DNA from: Halorientalis sp. LT38 | Lineage (GTDB): Archaea > Halobacteriota > Halobacteria > Halobacteriales > Haloarculaceae | NCBI RefSeq assembly: GCF_037031225.1 | Contig: NZ_JAYEZN010000001.1 | Location: 682,001 to 746,000 of the forward strand | Length of the DNA stretch: 64,000 bases | Direction of reading: 5' to 3' | Position numbers and translations under genes: made by a program | Notes under the pieces: generated by a model | Seen by the model: only the letters and a program-made list of their open reading frames with translations | What the model was told of the DNA's origin: nothing | Databases searched by the model: none | Shown here: positions 16,009 through 24,420 of the stretch, piece after piece | Layout of the letters: each line of letters begins with the position of its first letter | Position numbering within the stretch: the first letter of the stretch is position 1

Positions 16009-17439
16009 TTACCCGAGCGAGCCCTCCATCTCGAGTTCGATGAGGCGGTTGAGCTCGACCGCGTACTCGATGGGCAGTTCCTCCGTGATCGGCTCGATGA
16101 AGCCGGCGACGATCATCTGCTTCGCGTCGTCGTCGTCCAGGCCGCGCGTCTCCAGGTAGAAGACGTCCTCGTCACCGATCTTGCCGACCGTCGCCTCGTG
16201 GGCCACGTCGACCTTGTTCTCCTGGATCTCCATGTACGGCATCGTGTCGCTGGTCGACTCGTTGTCGAACATCAGCGCGTCACACTCCACGCTCGTACTG
16301 GAGTTCTCCGCGCCGTCGGACATGTGGACCAGGCCGCGGTAGTTCGTCCGGCCGCCGTCCTTGCTGATCGACTTCGACTCGATGGTCGACTTCGTGTTCG
16401 GCGCGTTGTGGTAGACCTTCGCGCCGGTGTCGATGTTCTGGCCCTCGCCCGCGAACGCGATGGTGATGTGGTTGTCCGTCGCGCCCGGACCCTTCAGGAT
16501 GGTCGAGGGGTACAGCATCGTCGCCTTCGACCCCATCGATCCGGAGACCCACTCCATGGTCCCGTCGGCGTCGCAGATGGCGCGCTTGGTGTTGAGGTTG
16601 TACGTGTTCTTCGACCAGTTCTGCACGGTGGAGTACTGGACGTGCGCGTTCTCGCCGACGAAGACCTCGACGCCCCCGCTGTGGAGGTTGAAGGCCGAGT
16701 ACTTCGGGGCGGAACAGCCCTCGATGTAGTGGACCTCGGAGTTGTCCTCGGCGATGATGAGCGTGTGCTCGAACTGGCCCATCCCCTCGGAGTTCATCCG
16801 GAAGTACGCCTGGACGGGCATCTCCACGGTGGTGTCCTCGGGGACGTAGACGAACGACCCGCCGGACCAGACCGCGCCGTGGAGCGCCGCGAACTTGTTG
16901 TCGCTCGGGGGAACGCACTTCGTCATGAAGTGCTCCTTGACGATCTCTTCGTGCTCCTGGACGGCCTTGTCCATGTCGCAGAAGATGACGCCCTTGTCCT
17001 CCCAGCGCTCCTGCATGTTCTGGTAGACGATCTCGGACTCGTACTGGGCGCCGACGCCCGAGAGGGCGTTCTTCTCGGCCTCCGGGATGCCCAGTTTGTC
17101 GAAGGTGTCCTGGATCTCCTCGGGGAGGTCCTCCCAGGACTCCGCGCCGCCGCGGGTCTCGATGTCCGGGCGGATGTACGGCACGATCTCGTCGAAGTCG
17201 ATCTCGCTCAGGTCCGGCGCGCCGGGCCAGTCGGTCGGCATCGGCATCTGCTGGAACTGCTTCAGGGCGCGCAGGCGGCGTTCGAGCATCCACTCGGGCT
17301 CGTCCTTGTCTTCGCTGATGACCCGGATGGTCTCCTCTGTGAGGCCCTTCTCGGACTTGAAGGCGGACGATTCCTCCTTCTTGAACTCGAAGCGAGCCTC
17401 GGTGTCGGTCTCTTTGAGATGGTCTTGATCTGAACTCAT
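16009..17439 (-). CDS. sufB: Fe-S cluster assembly protein SufB
   Basis: 476 aa, normal length. The characteristic SufB run is present: FVYVPEDTTVEMPVQAYFRMNSEGMGQFEHTLIIAEDNSEVHYIEGCSAP, with the conserved Cys in EGCSAP, and the C-terminal EATVGKIGDEDVFYLETRGLDDDDA. SufB is the scaffold on which the nascent cluster forms. It lies between sufC (54 nt upstream) and sufD (14 nt downstream). Confidence 0.96.
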   Translation of the reverse strand: MSSDQDHLKETDTEARFEFKKEESSAFKSEKGLTEETIRVISEDKDEPEWMLERRLRALKQFQQMPMPTDWPGAPDLSEIDFDEIVPYIRPDIETRGGAESWEDLPEEIQDTFDKLGIPEAEKNALSGVGAQYESEIVYQNMQERWEDKGVIFCDMDKAVQEHEEIVKEHFMTKCVPPSDNKFAALHGAVWSGGSFVYVPEDTTVEMPVQAYFRMNSEGMGQFEHTLIIAEDNSEVHYIEGCSAPKYSAFNLHSGGVEVFVGENAHVQYSTVQNWSKNTYNLNTKRAICDADGTMEWVSGSMGSKATMLYPSTILKGPGATDNHITIAFAGEGQNIDTGAKVYHNAPNTKSTIESKSISKDGGRTNYRGLVHMSDGAENSSTSVECDALMFDNESTSDTMPYMEIQENKVDVAHEATVGKIGDEDVFYLETRGLDDDDAKQMIVAGFIEPITEELPIEYAVELNRLIELEMEGSLG

Positions 17440-17493
17440 TGTTGATCTTGGTTTCGTTCTCTGGACGTATCAGTCTGTGCTAGCCGCGGACGG

Positions 17494-18426
17494 TTACGCG
17501 GTCTCCATCACTTCGTCGCGCACCCAGTCGTACCCCTTGTCCTCGAGTTCCTCGGCCAGCGTGGCGTCGCCGGACTTGGCGATCTTGCCGTCGAGCATCA
17601 CGTGGACGTGATCGGGTTCGACGTAGTCGAGGATGCGCTGGTAGTGGGTGATCTGGAGGATGCCCGCGCCCTGCTCGTCGCGCAGGGCGTTGATGCCGTT
17701 CGAGACGTCCTGCAGGCGGTCGATGTCCAGCCCGGAGTCGATCTCGTCCAGCACGGCGATCGAGGGCTCCAGGATCGCGGCCTGGAGGACCTCGTTCTGT
17801 TTTTTCTCCCCGCCGGAGAAGCCGGCGTTGAGGTAGCGCTGGGCGAAGCTCTCGTCCATGTCGAGTTGCTCCATCTTCTCCTGGAGGATCTGCTGGAACT
17901 CGGCGACGCCGATGTCGCCCTCTTCCGGATTGCCCTCCATCGGCGAGGTGTCGTAGCCGGCCGCGTCCTCGTTGGTGTCGCCGCCCTCGGCTTCCTCGGC
18001 CTCCTCGTCCTCTTCGAACAGTTCCTCGCGCTCTTCGAGTTTGGCGTTCAGGGCCGTCCGCAGGAAGTTCACCATCGTGACGCCCTCGATCTCTGCCGGG
18101 TACTGGAACCCGAGGAAGATACCGAGCGCCGCGCGCTCGTTGGGCTCCAGGTCGAGCAGATTCCAGGTCCGAAGGTCCTCGGGGATCTCCTCGTCGAGAT
18201 CGTCGAACTCGTCTGCGTCGATGTGCAGCAGCACCTCACCGTCGGTCACCTCGTAGGCGGGGTGACCCGCGATGATCTTCGCCGTCGTGGACTTCCCGCT
18301 CCCGTTGGGGCCCATCAACGCGTGGATCTCGCCGGATTCGACCTCGAGGTCGACCCCGCGAAGGATCTGCTCGCCGCCCTCCTCGGCAACTTCAGCGTGT
18401 AGGTTGGATATTTCGAGTGTTGCCAT
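17494..18426 (-). CDS. sufC: Fe-S cluster assembly ATPase SufC
   Basis: 310 aa. Walker [10 protein letters not shown] is at residues 39-47, the ABC signature is FSGGEKK, and Walker B is [12 protein letters not shown]. An acidic insertion of about 40 residues ([13 protein letters not shown]... near 131-170), between the Q-loop region and the signature, makes it longer than bacterial SufC (~250 aa) and is familiar from haloarchaea. It is the first gene of the operon. A palindrome TTAGG-N4-CCTAA starts 4 nt upstream of the ATG. Confidence 0.95.
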   Translation of the reverse strand: MATLEISNLHAEVAEEGGEQILRGVDLEVESGEIHALMGPNGSGKSTTAKIIAGHPAYEVTDGEVLLHIDADEFDDLDEEIPEDLRTWNLLDLEPNERAALGIFLGFQYPAEIEGVTMVNFLRTALNAKLEEREELFEEDEEAEEAEGGDTNEDAAGYDTSPMEGNPEEGDIGVAEFQQILQEKMEQLDMDESFAQRYLNAGFSGGEKKQNEVLQAAILEPSIAVLDEIDSGLDIDRLQDVSNGINALRDEQGAGILQITHYQRILDYVEPDHVHVMLDGKIAKSGDATLAEELEDKGYDWVRDEVMETA

Positions 18427-18429
18427 TGT

Positions 18430-18443
18430 TTAGGGACACCTAA
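18430..18443. promoter_or_regulatory. Putative DtxR-type operator at the sufC start
   Basis: TTAGG-gaca-CCTAA, a 5-4-5 palindrome, lies 4-17 nt before the sufC ATG. The TATA-like AGCATTATG (18471-18479, minus strand) would place the start site near 18449, so the palindrome covers the first transcribed bases. Known DtxR/IdeR-type operators contain TTAGG...CCTAA half-sites. A DtxR-family gene lies 4.4 kb away, beyond sufBD. Regulation is inferred. Confidence 0.45.
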
Positions 18444-18658
18444 GTCGTCTCAACGTCGGGCCGAGACGCTCATAATGCTTTCGCATTCACCCGGTTCGGT
18501 TTGCCGTGACGGAAAATTTGGTTTCAGTTTCTCGAAGTCGAACTCGTCGGACACCTGCCCGACGCCGTCGGGCGGCGTCGCCGATCAATCAGTTAGACCA
18601 CAAACTGAGTGAAACGTCCACAACATTCATACCCCGTAGCGAAATATTTCTGAGAGGA

Positions 18659-20455
18659 ATGCCCCAGTTCAGCTGGCTCCTGGTCGCCCTTTTGATTCCC
18701 CTCTTCGTCGCGGTTCCGACCCTGGTGGTCATCCTCCGGCACTTCGAGAACCCCCGTCTGTCTCCCATTCCGCCGCTGGTGCTGATCGGTTCCGTGACCC
18801 TGTGGTGTCTCGGCGACGCCGCGCGACTCGCCGTCACCTCGCTCGAGGCGAAACTGGCGCTGCTACCGATCTACTACCTCATGGGCACGGTCGTCGTCGT
18901 CTCGCTGTTCGTCTTCGCCGCGGACTACAGCGAACGCACCGCGTGGCGGCGCCCCCGGCGGATCGCCCTGCTCCTGGCGCCGATGTTGGCGATGAACGTC
19001 GTCGAGATCACGAACGTGGGGTCACTCACCATCCGTTCCGCGCAGGTGGTCGAGCGCGGCGGCGTCGCGTTCGCCGAGATCGTCTGGGGCCCGATGTTTT
19101 ACCTCCACCACGGCGTGGCCTACCTCATCGTCGGCGCGGCCGCGTACATGTTCCTCACCTTCGAGACGACCAACCGTCACTACCGCGGCCAGGTCCGCTC
19201 CATCGTCGGCGCGCTCTCGATCCCCTGGATGCTCAACGTCGCGTACCTGATCGGGCTGACGGGGTTCAACTACACGACCACCGGCTTCGCCGCCGCGCTC
19301 CCCATCGGCGTGCTGATGATCTTCCGCTATCGCATACTGCGGCTCATCCCGGTCGCGCGCTCCTCGGTCGTCGAGGAGATGGACACCGGCTACCTGGTCC
19401 TGGACAGGGGCGACGTGGTCGTCGACGTCAACGACCGCGCCGCGGCGTTGCTGGGGATACCTGGCGAACGCCTGCTGGGTTACGACCGCGAGTTCCTCGA
19501 GGCCACGTTCCCCGAGATCGAGGCCGCCTTCGACGACGAGACCGGCTTCGACACGATCACCCGCGAGCGCGACGGCGAACGGCGCTACTACAACGTCGAG
19601 GCGTCGAAACTCGGTGCGGAGGGAGCAGACGTCTCACCGGCCCAGGAGAGCAGTTCCGTCGTCCTGTTCCAGGACGTCACCGAACAGATCGAAGCCCAGC
19701 GCCAGCTCCGCGAACAGCGCGACCGACTGGAGGAGCAGAACGAACGCCTCGAGGAGTTCGCGAGTTTCCTCTCCCACGACCTCCGCAACCCGCTCTCGGT
19801 CGCGAACGGGCGGCTCGAACTCGCTCGCGAGGAGCACGACAGCGTCCACATGGAACAGATCGCCGAGGCCCACGAGCGCATGGACGAACTCATCGAGGAC
19901 GCGCTCGCGCTCGCGAGACAGGGCCAGACCGTCCTCGACCGCGAACCAGTCTCCCTCCGAACCGCCTGCGAATCGGCCTGGAACAACGTGGATACCGGGG
20001 ACGCGACGCTCTCGGTCACCACCGACTGCACCGTCTCCGCCGACGCCTCACAGCTCACCCAGCTACTCGAGAACCTCTTTCGCAACGCGATCGAACACGG
20101 TGGCCCGGACGTGACCGTCACCGTGGGCGACGTAGGTGCCTCCGCTGAAGCCGACGCCGCCGCGAGCGCACGCACCGACGGCGCGGCCCGCGGCTTCTTC
20201 GTCGCCGACGACGGCCCGGGCATCCCGGAGGCCGAGCGCGACCGCGTCTTCGAGAAGGGGTTCTCGACCGACGACGACGGCACCGGGTTCGGCCTCGCCA
20301 TCGTCGCGACGGCAGCCGAAACCCACGGATGGAGCGTTCGCGTCACCGAGAGCGAGGCGGGCGGCGCGCGCTTCGAGATCCTGGACCGGAACCCCGACGA
20401 CGGATCCGGGCCGGATTCGACGTCCGACGGCGAACCGCCGGCCTCCGCTACATGA
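18659..20455 (+). CDS. 7TM-sensor histidine kinase with PAS domain
   Basis: 598 aa from the ATG at 18659. The frame is open from a GTG at 18506, but the extra 51 residues are basic and unlike the family, and the paralogue at 59323 also starts directly with its first membrane helix. About seven N-terminal membrane helices (HisKA_7TM type), a PAS domain (about 225-335), HisKA with the phospho-acceptor in SHDLRNPLS (~372), and HATPase with N-box FRNAIEHGG (~477) and GTGFGLAI. No response regulator is adjacent. Its end overlaps polB by 8 bp. Confidence 0.85.
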   Translation: MPQFSWLLVALLIPLFVAVPTLVVILRHFENPRLSPIPPLVLIGSVTLWCLGDAARLAVTSLEAKLALLPIYYLMGTVVVVSLFVFAADYSERTAWRRPRRIALLLAPMLAMNVVEITNVGSLTIRSAQVVERGGVAFAEIVWGPMFYLHHGVAYLIVGAAAYMFLTFETTNRHYRGQVRSIVGALSIPWMLNVAYLIGLTGFNYTTTGFAAALPIGVLMIFRYRILRLIPVARSSVVEEMDTGYLVLDRGDVVVDVNDRAAALLGIPGERLLGYDREFLEATFPEIEAAFDDETGFDTITRERDGERRYYNVEASKLGAEGADVSPAQESSSVVLFQDVTEQIEAQRQLREQRDRLEEQNERLEEFASFLSHDLRNPLSVANGRLELAREEHDSVHMEQIAEAHERMDELIEDALALARQGQTVLDREPVSLRTACESAWNNVDTGDATLSVTTDCTVSADASQLTQLLENLFRNAIEHGGPDVTVTVGDVGASAEADAAASARTDGAARGFFVADDGPGIPEAERDRVFEKGFSTDDDGTGFGLAIVATAAETHGWSVRVTESEAGGARFEILDRNPDDGSGPDSTSDGEPPASAT

Positions 20456-23216
20456 AGCTGCCGAGCCCAGTCTGTTCCTGCCCGCTCCTGACCTCGTCCC
20501 AGGAGACGTCAAGCGCTTCCAGGATGCGCTCGATCGGTCCTTTGAGCGTCTTCTCCAGCATCTTCTCCCAGTCGACCTCGAACTCCTCGGGCACCTGATC
20601 CTCGTACTCGAAGCAGATCACGTCTGGATCCCTGCGGAACTCGCCGTAGAGCGGGTCCGTCGAGGGATCGAGCCCGTACTCCGCCTCGACTTTGTCCCAG
20701 AAGTCCGAGTGGACGCGGTCGAGGTAGAGCCGTTTGGGTTTCGACCCGCTGGCGAAGTTGGTCCCGAGGAGCAGGTTCGCGTACTTCGCGCCTCTGACCT
20801 GTGCGGTGTCGGTATCGTAGTTGTCCAGTTTCTTCCCGATGCCGCCCGGGATGGCTACCTCGTCCAGACTGACGTTGCCGGCCTCGAAGTCCTCGATCAC
20901 GTCGTGGACGTACTCCTTGATCTCCTCGACGTCCGCCCCGGTGACGATCAGGTCGATCACCTCCTTCTGGACCACCTTGGTGATCGGCGCGATGTCCGAA
21001 CGCTGGTACTCGAAGCCCGTGATGTCGATGTCGTCGACGTCTTTGCCCTCCTTCCAGACGATGTGGCCGGCGTAGCGTTTCTTCTTGCCCGCCTGGAAGA
21101 ACCGGCGGTAGAGCTTCTCGAACTCGATCTGGAAGCGGTGGTCCTCACCGGCCTCGAGGTCGACGTGTAACTCCTCTTCGGCGAACTCGTCGTAGGCGTC
21201 GTTGATCTGTTCCTCCAGTTCGAAGGACTGCTCGATGGCTTCCTCCCTGGAGACCTCGCCGCCGAGTTCGATCATGACGCTGTCGGTGTCACCGTAGACG
21301 ACCTCTTTGTCCATGCGACCCGCCACGTCGTCGGTGTAGTCGATGACCTCTCTCCCCGTCGCGGTGACCGCAGCGCCCATCTCCTTGTCGTACAGCCGGA
21401 ACCGGTCCCAGCCCAGAACGCCGTACAGCGAGTTCATGATCACCTTGACAGCCGCCTGCTGCCGGTCGAACTGTTCGTACTCGCGGGAGTCCGGGTCGTG
21501 GTCGTTCCGCAGGGATTTCTTCTCCTCGCGCTCGGTCAGGAGTTCGTCGACCATCTCCCGGATGACGCCGTCGGGTTCCTTCCGGAAGTGCTGGCCGTTC
21601 GGCGCGCGGAAGGTGTCGCCCTCGAAGGTATCGGGGTCGACCTTCGTCTCCGGGGAGGCGTTGATGGTCACCATGCACATCGGGTAGAGGCTCTTCAGGT
21701 CCAGTACCGTGACCATCTCCCGGACGCCGGTGATGGGGTCGAAGACGGCCCCGCCCTCGTAGTCCTCGGCGTCGTGTTGCCCCTTGGAGGGCAGCACCAG
21801 GTTGCCGTGGAGTTTGTGGAGGACGTACATGTCGACGGCGTCGCCGGGCGTCGTGGCGTCCTCCAACTTGCAGCCCACGAAGGAGGCGACCTCCTGCCAG
21901 AAGGGGATGATCTCCTGCTGGTCGTTCAACTCGACGCAGAGTTCGACGTCCCGGAGGTTGTACTCCAGCAGGCGCTCGGGGTCGTCCTCCCACAGGTCGC
22001 CGATGTCGCCGGGGTAGCGCTCCTTGCCGACGCCGAGTTCCTGTTCGCCCACGGCGTCCAGGCGGTAGGAGTCGAGTTCGGTGAACTTCGTCCGCTGGTA
22101 GGCGTAGAGCAGGTCGAAGACGACCCGGCCCTTGATGTTCGGCCCCTGCCAGTTGTTGCGCCAGACCTCGTCGACCCGCGAGAGCCGTTCGATCGAGAGA
22201 TCGTAGTCGTGATGAGGTCCCTGGAGTTCCTCGAGTCTGTCGAGGAAGTAGGGCGCGTCGAAGTCGTCGAAGTTCCACCCCGTCAGCAGGTCGGGGTCGG
22301 TCTCCTCGACGTAGGTCACAAAGGAGTCGAGCATCGCCTCCTCCTCCTCGAAGACGCGCACGTCGGCCTCGAAGTCGTCCTCGATGGGTTCGTAGGCCGC
22401 CAGGGCCTCCGGCGGGTCGATGCCGGCCGGGGAGTCGTACAGCCAGGTAACGTACTCGTCGTCGTAGGAATCGTGGGAGGTGAGACAGACGATGGTCTGC
22501 TCGCCGTCCTCGGGGAAGCCGTGGCGGTCGTCGACCTCGATGTCGAAGGTGTTGACCCGCGGTTCGGCGTCGGCGTCGACGGCCTCGATCTCCTCGTGGG
22601 GGACGCGGATCGGTTCCCCGTCGGCCTCCCGGCGGACGGGGACGCGCACGCCGCTGGTGATGTCCTTGTCGATCAGCAGGCGATTCGGAAAGAGGATGTC
22701 GGCCTCGAAGTGGTCGAACTCGTCGCGCATCTGCCCCACGTCGCGGGGCGTCTGGCCGAAGATCTTCGTCAGTCGCTCGCCCCGGATCGACTCGTAGGGT
22801 TCGCCGTCCTCGTCTTCCTCCTCCCAGCCGGTGATCGTGCTGCGCTGGAGGTCCGCGTCGGTGAGCGAGTCGGTCGGCGCGTAGAAGTAGGGTCTGAACT
22901 CGTAGACCTCGACGTGGATCCGCTCGTTGTCCTCCGGGGTGCGACCGAAGACGTGGATGACCGGGAACTCGTCGTCGCCCCGGCCCTCGATGGTGTAGTC
23001 GACCTGCGTGACCGCGAAGGTCACCATCTCGTCGGCGTCGGGGTAGCGAATGTCGTCCAGATCCCGGATCTCGAAGCTGTCGTCGCCGCCCCCGTTGCCC
23101 GCGACGGCCGCGGCCTCCGCCGCGGCGTCGCGCTCGTCGCCCGCGCTGCCCGACCGCCCGTCGTCCGTAAACGCAGCGAGACCCGCCTGGCTTCCGTCGT
23201 CCCCGGTCTCGTCCAT
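20448..23216 (-). CDS. polB: Family B DNA polymerase (PolB)
   Basis: 922 aa, replicative-type archaeal polymerase. Exonuclease motifs: FDIEV (Exo I), TGWNFDDFDAPYF (Exo II), YNLRDVELC (Exo III). Polymerase motifs: DLKSLYPM (A), KVIMNSLYGVLG (B), YGDTDSVMI (C). No intein interrupts these sites, which are common intein positions in haloarchaea. The ATG at 23216 is chosen because a TATA-like element sits 29 nt upstream; the open frame runs about 200 codons further without similarity. The N-terminal ~50 residues are low-complexity and acidic/alanine-rich. Confidence 0.95.
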   Translation of the reverse strand: MDETGDDGSQAGLAAFTDDGRSGSAGDERDAAAEAAAVAGNGGGDDSFEIRDLDDIRYPDADEMVTFAVTQVDYTIEGRGDDEFPVIHVFGRTPEDNERIHVEVYEFRPYFYAPTDSLTDADLQRSTITGWEEEDEDGEPYESIRGERLTKIFGQTPRDVGQMRDEFDHFEADILFPNRLLIDKDITSGVRVPVRREADGEPIRVPHEEIEAVDADAEPRVNTFDIEVDDRHGFPEDGEQTIVCLTSHDSYDDEYVTWLYDSPAGIDPPEALAAYEPIEDDFEADVRVFEEEEAMLDSFVTYVEETDPDLLTGWNFDDFDAPYFLDRLEELQGPHHDYDLSIERLSRVDEVWRNNWQGPNIKGRVVFDLLYAYQRTKFTELDSYRLDAVGEQELGVGKERYPGDIGDLWEDDPERLLEYNLRDVELCVELNDQQEIIPFWQEVASFVGCKLEDATTPGDAVDMYVLHKLHGNLVLPSKGQHDAEDYEGGAVFDPITGVREMVTVLDLKSLYPMCMVTINASPETKVDPDTFEGDTFRAPNGQHFRKEPDGVIREMVDELLTEREEKKSLRNDHDPDSREYEQFDRQQAAVKVIMNSLYGVLGWDRFRLYDKEMGAAVTATGREVIDYTDDVAGRMDKEVVYGDTDSVMIELGGEVSREEAIEQSFELEEQINDAYDEFAEEELHVDLEAGEDHRFQIEFEKLYRRFFQAGKKKRYAGHIVWKEGKDVDDIDITGFEYQRSDIAPITKVVQKEVIDLIVTGADVEEIKEYVHDVIEDFEAGNVSLDEVAIPGGIGKKLDNYDTDTAQVRGAKYANLLLGTNFASGSKPKRLYLDRVHSDFWDKVEAEYGLDPSTDPLYGEFRRDPDVICFEYEDQVPEEFEVDWEKMLEKTLKGPIERILEALDVSWDEVRSGQEQTGLGSFM

Positions 23217-23240
23217 ACTGTCCACCCGTTGGAGTCCCCC

Positions 23241-23250
23241 GATTAAAATC
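23241..23250 (-). promoter_or_regulatory. TATA element of polB
   Basis: GATTTTAATC on the minus strand, centred 29 nt before the polB ATG, in a leaderless arrangement. Confidence 0.45.
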
Positions 23251-23330
23251 CCGACGGTCCCCGCGTTTCGGCCGCCGAACGGAACACAAGGTATTTGGCA
23301 TGACACCTCATACCAAAGAAACGAAGCGAC

Positions 23331-23513
23331 ATGACGGACCGCGCAAACGGCAGTCGGCCGGAGTTGGACAGTGCCGAAACGGGACCGGACGGCCCCGAAG
23401 TCGAGACGATCGAGGCGTACGAGACCGACGAGGGGGTCGTCCTGTACGACGCCCAGAACCCGCTCGCGTGGGTCCAGTCGAGTGCGGCGACGACGCTCGA
23501 GGACGCGGTGTAG
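23331..23513 (+). CDS. Small haloarchaeal protein (DUF7331-like, 60 aa)
   Basis: The sequence ends VETIEAYETDEGVVLYDAQNPLAWVQSSAATTLEDAV, which I recall as the haloarchaeal DUF7331 family; the number is from memory. The protein is acidic with no membrane helix or metal motif. It is divergent from polB and is the first of three small genes leading to rad50. TTTGG...CCAAA lies in the 50 bp before its ATG. The function is unknown. Confidence 0.65.
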   Translation: MTDRANGSRPELDSAETGPDGPEVETIEAYETDEGVVLYDAQNPLAWVQSSAATTLEDAV

Positions 23514-23559
23514 ATCGCTCGCGCAACGCTTTTCTCGCAGCCAGTTCGACGAGTCGATA

Positions 23560-23928
23560 GTGACCGACGACGACGGTCCCCGCCCTGACGACGCCCCGGA
23601 ACCCGGCAGCCCCGAGGCCGTCGGGGAACCGGACCCTGAAGCCGACTTCGGCCCGGACGTCCCCGAGGTGGACGTGCCGGAAGTCGACATCCCCGAGCCG
23701 CCGGACCCGTCCGATTCGGACGTTCCCGAGGACCTGCTCCGCTCGTTCTGGAAACTCGTCGCCATCTTCAACGTCGCGCTGCTCGCCGTCTCGCTCGGCC
23801 CGATGCTCGCCGTTTTCCGGGGGGAGTGGGTCAACGGTGGCCTCGTCTTCGCCGTCGGTGTCGCCTTCTTCGCGTACGGCTACGCCCGCTACCAGCGGGC
23901 GAAACGAGTGCACGGGATCGGTGACTGA
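23560..23928 (+). CDS. Two-TM protein with acidic proline-rich N-terminus (DUF7322-like)
   Basis: 122 aa with a GTG start at 23560, where the acidic, proline-rich leader begins (VPEVDVPEVDIPEPPDPSD). Two membrane helices follow (about 68-88 and 92-112) and a basic end RYQRAKRVHG. The frame is open 63 codons upstream, but that part overlaps the previous gene in another frame. I recall similar proteins as DUF7322. The VPEVD-type repeat may act as a spacer. The function is unknown. Confidence 0.6.
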   Translation: MTDDDGPRPDDAPEPGSPEAVGEPDPEADFGPDVPEVDVPEVDIPEPPDPSDSDVPEDLLRSFWKLVAIFNVALLAVSLGPMLAVFRGEWVNGGLVFAVGVAFFAYGYARYQRAKRVHGIGD

Positions 23929-23982
23929 CTCTCGCGAACGCTTCCCAGAACGGCTAACCGTCCCCGACCGCTACCGGCGATC

Positions 23983-24420
23983 ATGCGTAGCGTCCGCGAC
24001 GACTCCGGCACACGACTGTTGCTCGTCAAGCAATCGGGCGAGTCCAGCCGCGTCCGCGACCCGACGACCGGCGAGGAGCGGTACGTCCCCAACGAGGCCC
24101 TCGAACCCCTCGACGAGTCGCCGCTTGCCACGACCGCCCGCGCCGTCCCCGAGTCCGCCCGAACGATCCTGACGGCCGTCCGGGACGACCGGACGCTGGG
24201 GCTCCTGCTCGAACTCGATGCTCGCGGGCCGCTGGCGGTCCGTGACGTCCTCGCCGCCTACGACCTCTGCGAGAGCGACCTCCACGGGGCGCTGGCGGAG
24301 TTCCGCGCGGCCGGCCTCGTCGCCGAGACGACCGTCGCCGGCGAACGCGGCTATCGGATCACGGAGAACGCGAGCGACGGGCTCGCGCACCTCCGGGACG
24401 GTTCCGGGCCAGAAGATTAG
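23983..24420 (+). CDS. Winged-helix-like small protein next to rad50 (DUF7346-like)
   Basis: 145 aa. An N-terminal beta part ([36 protein letters not shown]) is followed by a helical, wHTH-like part ([44 protein letters not shown]). I recall this as the haloarchaeal DUF7346 family beside rad50. It ends 4 bp inside the convergent rad50 gene. DNA binding is an inference from the wHTH-like pattern. Confidence 0.6.
   Translation: MRSVRDDSGTRLLLVKQSGESSRVRDPTTGEERYVPNEALEPLDESPLATTARAVPESARTILTAVRDDRTLGLLLELDARGPLAVRDVLAAYDLCESDLHGALAEFRAAGLVAETTVAGERGYRITENASDGLAHLRDGSGPED

Noticed and set aside
15973-17433. 486-codon frame opposite sufB
   Set aside because: It is an antisense shadow with VDL/HVD-type repeats; sufB is unambiguous.
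18506-18658. N-terminal extension of the first histidine kinase from a GTG at 18506
   Set aside because: The 51 residues are Arg-rich and non-membrane, unlike the paralogue, which starts with its first membrane helix.
21498-23246. 582-codon frame opposite polB
   Set aside because: Antisense shadow of the polymerase; no motif or plausible start.
23217-23834. Long N-terminal extension of PolB
   Set aside because: It overlaps the opposite-strand small genes and lacks similarity; a TATA element 29 nt before 23216 supports the shorter protein.
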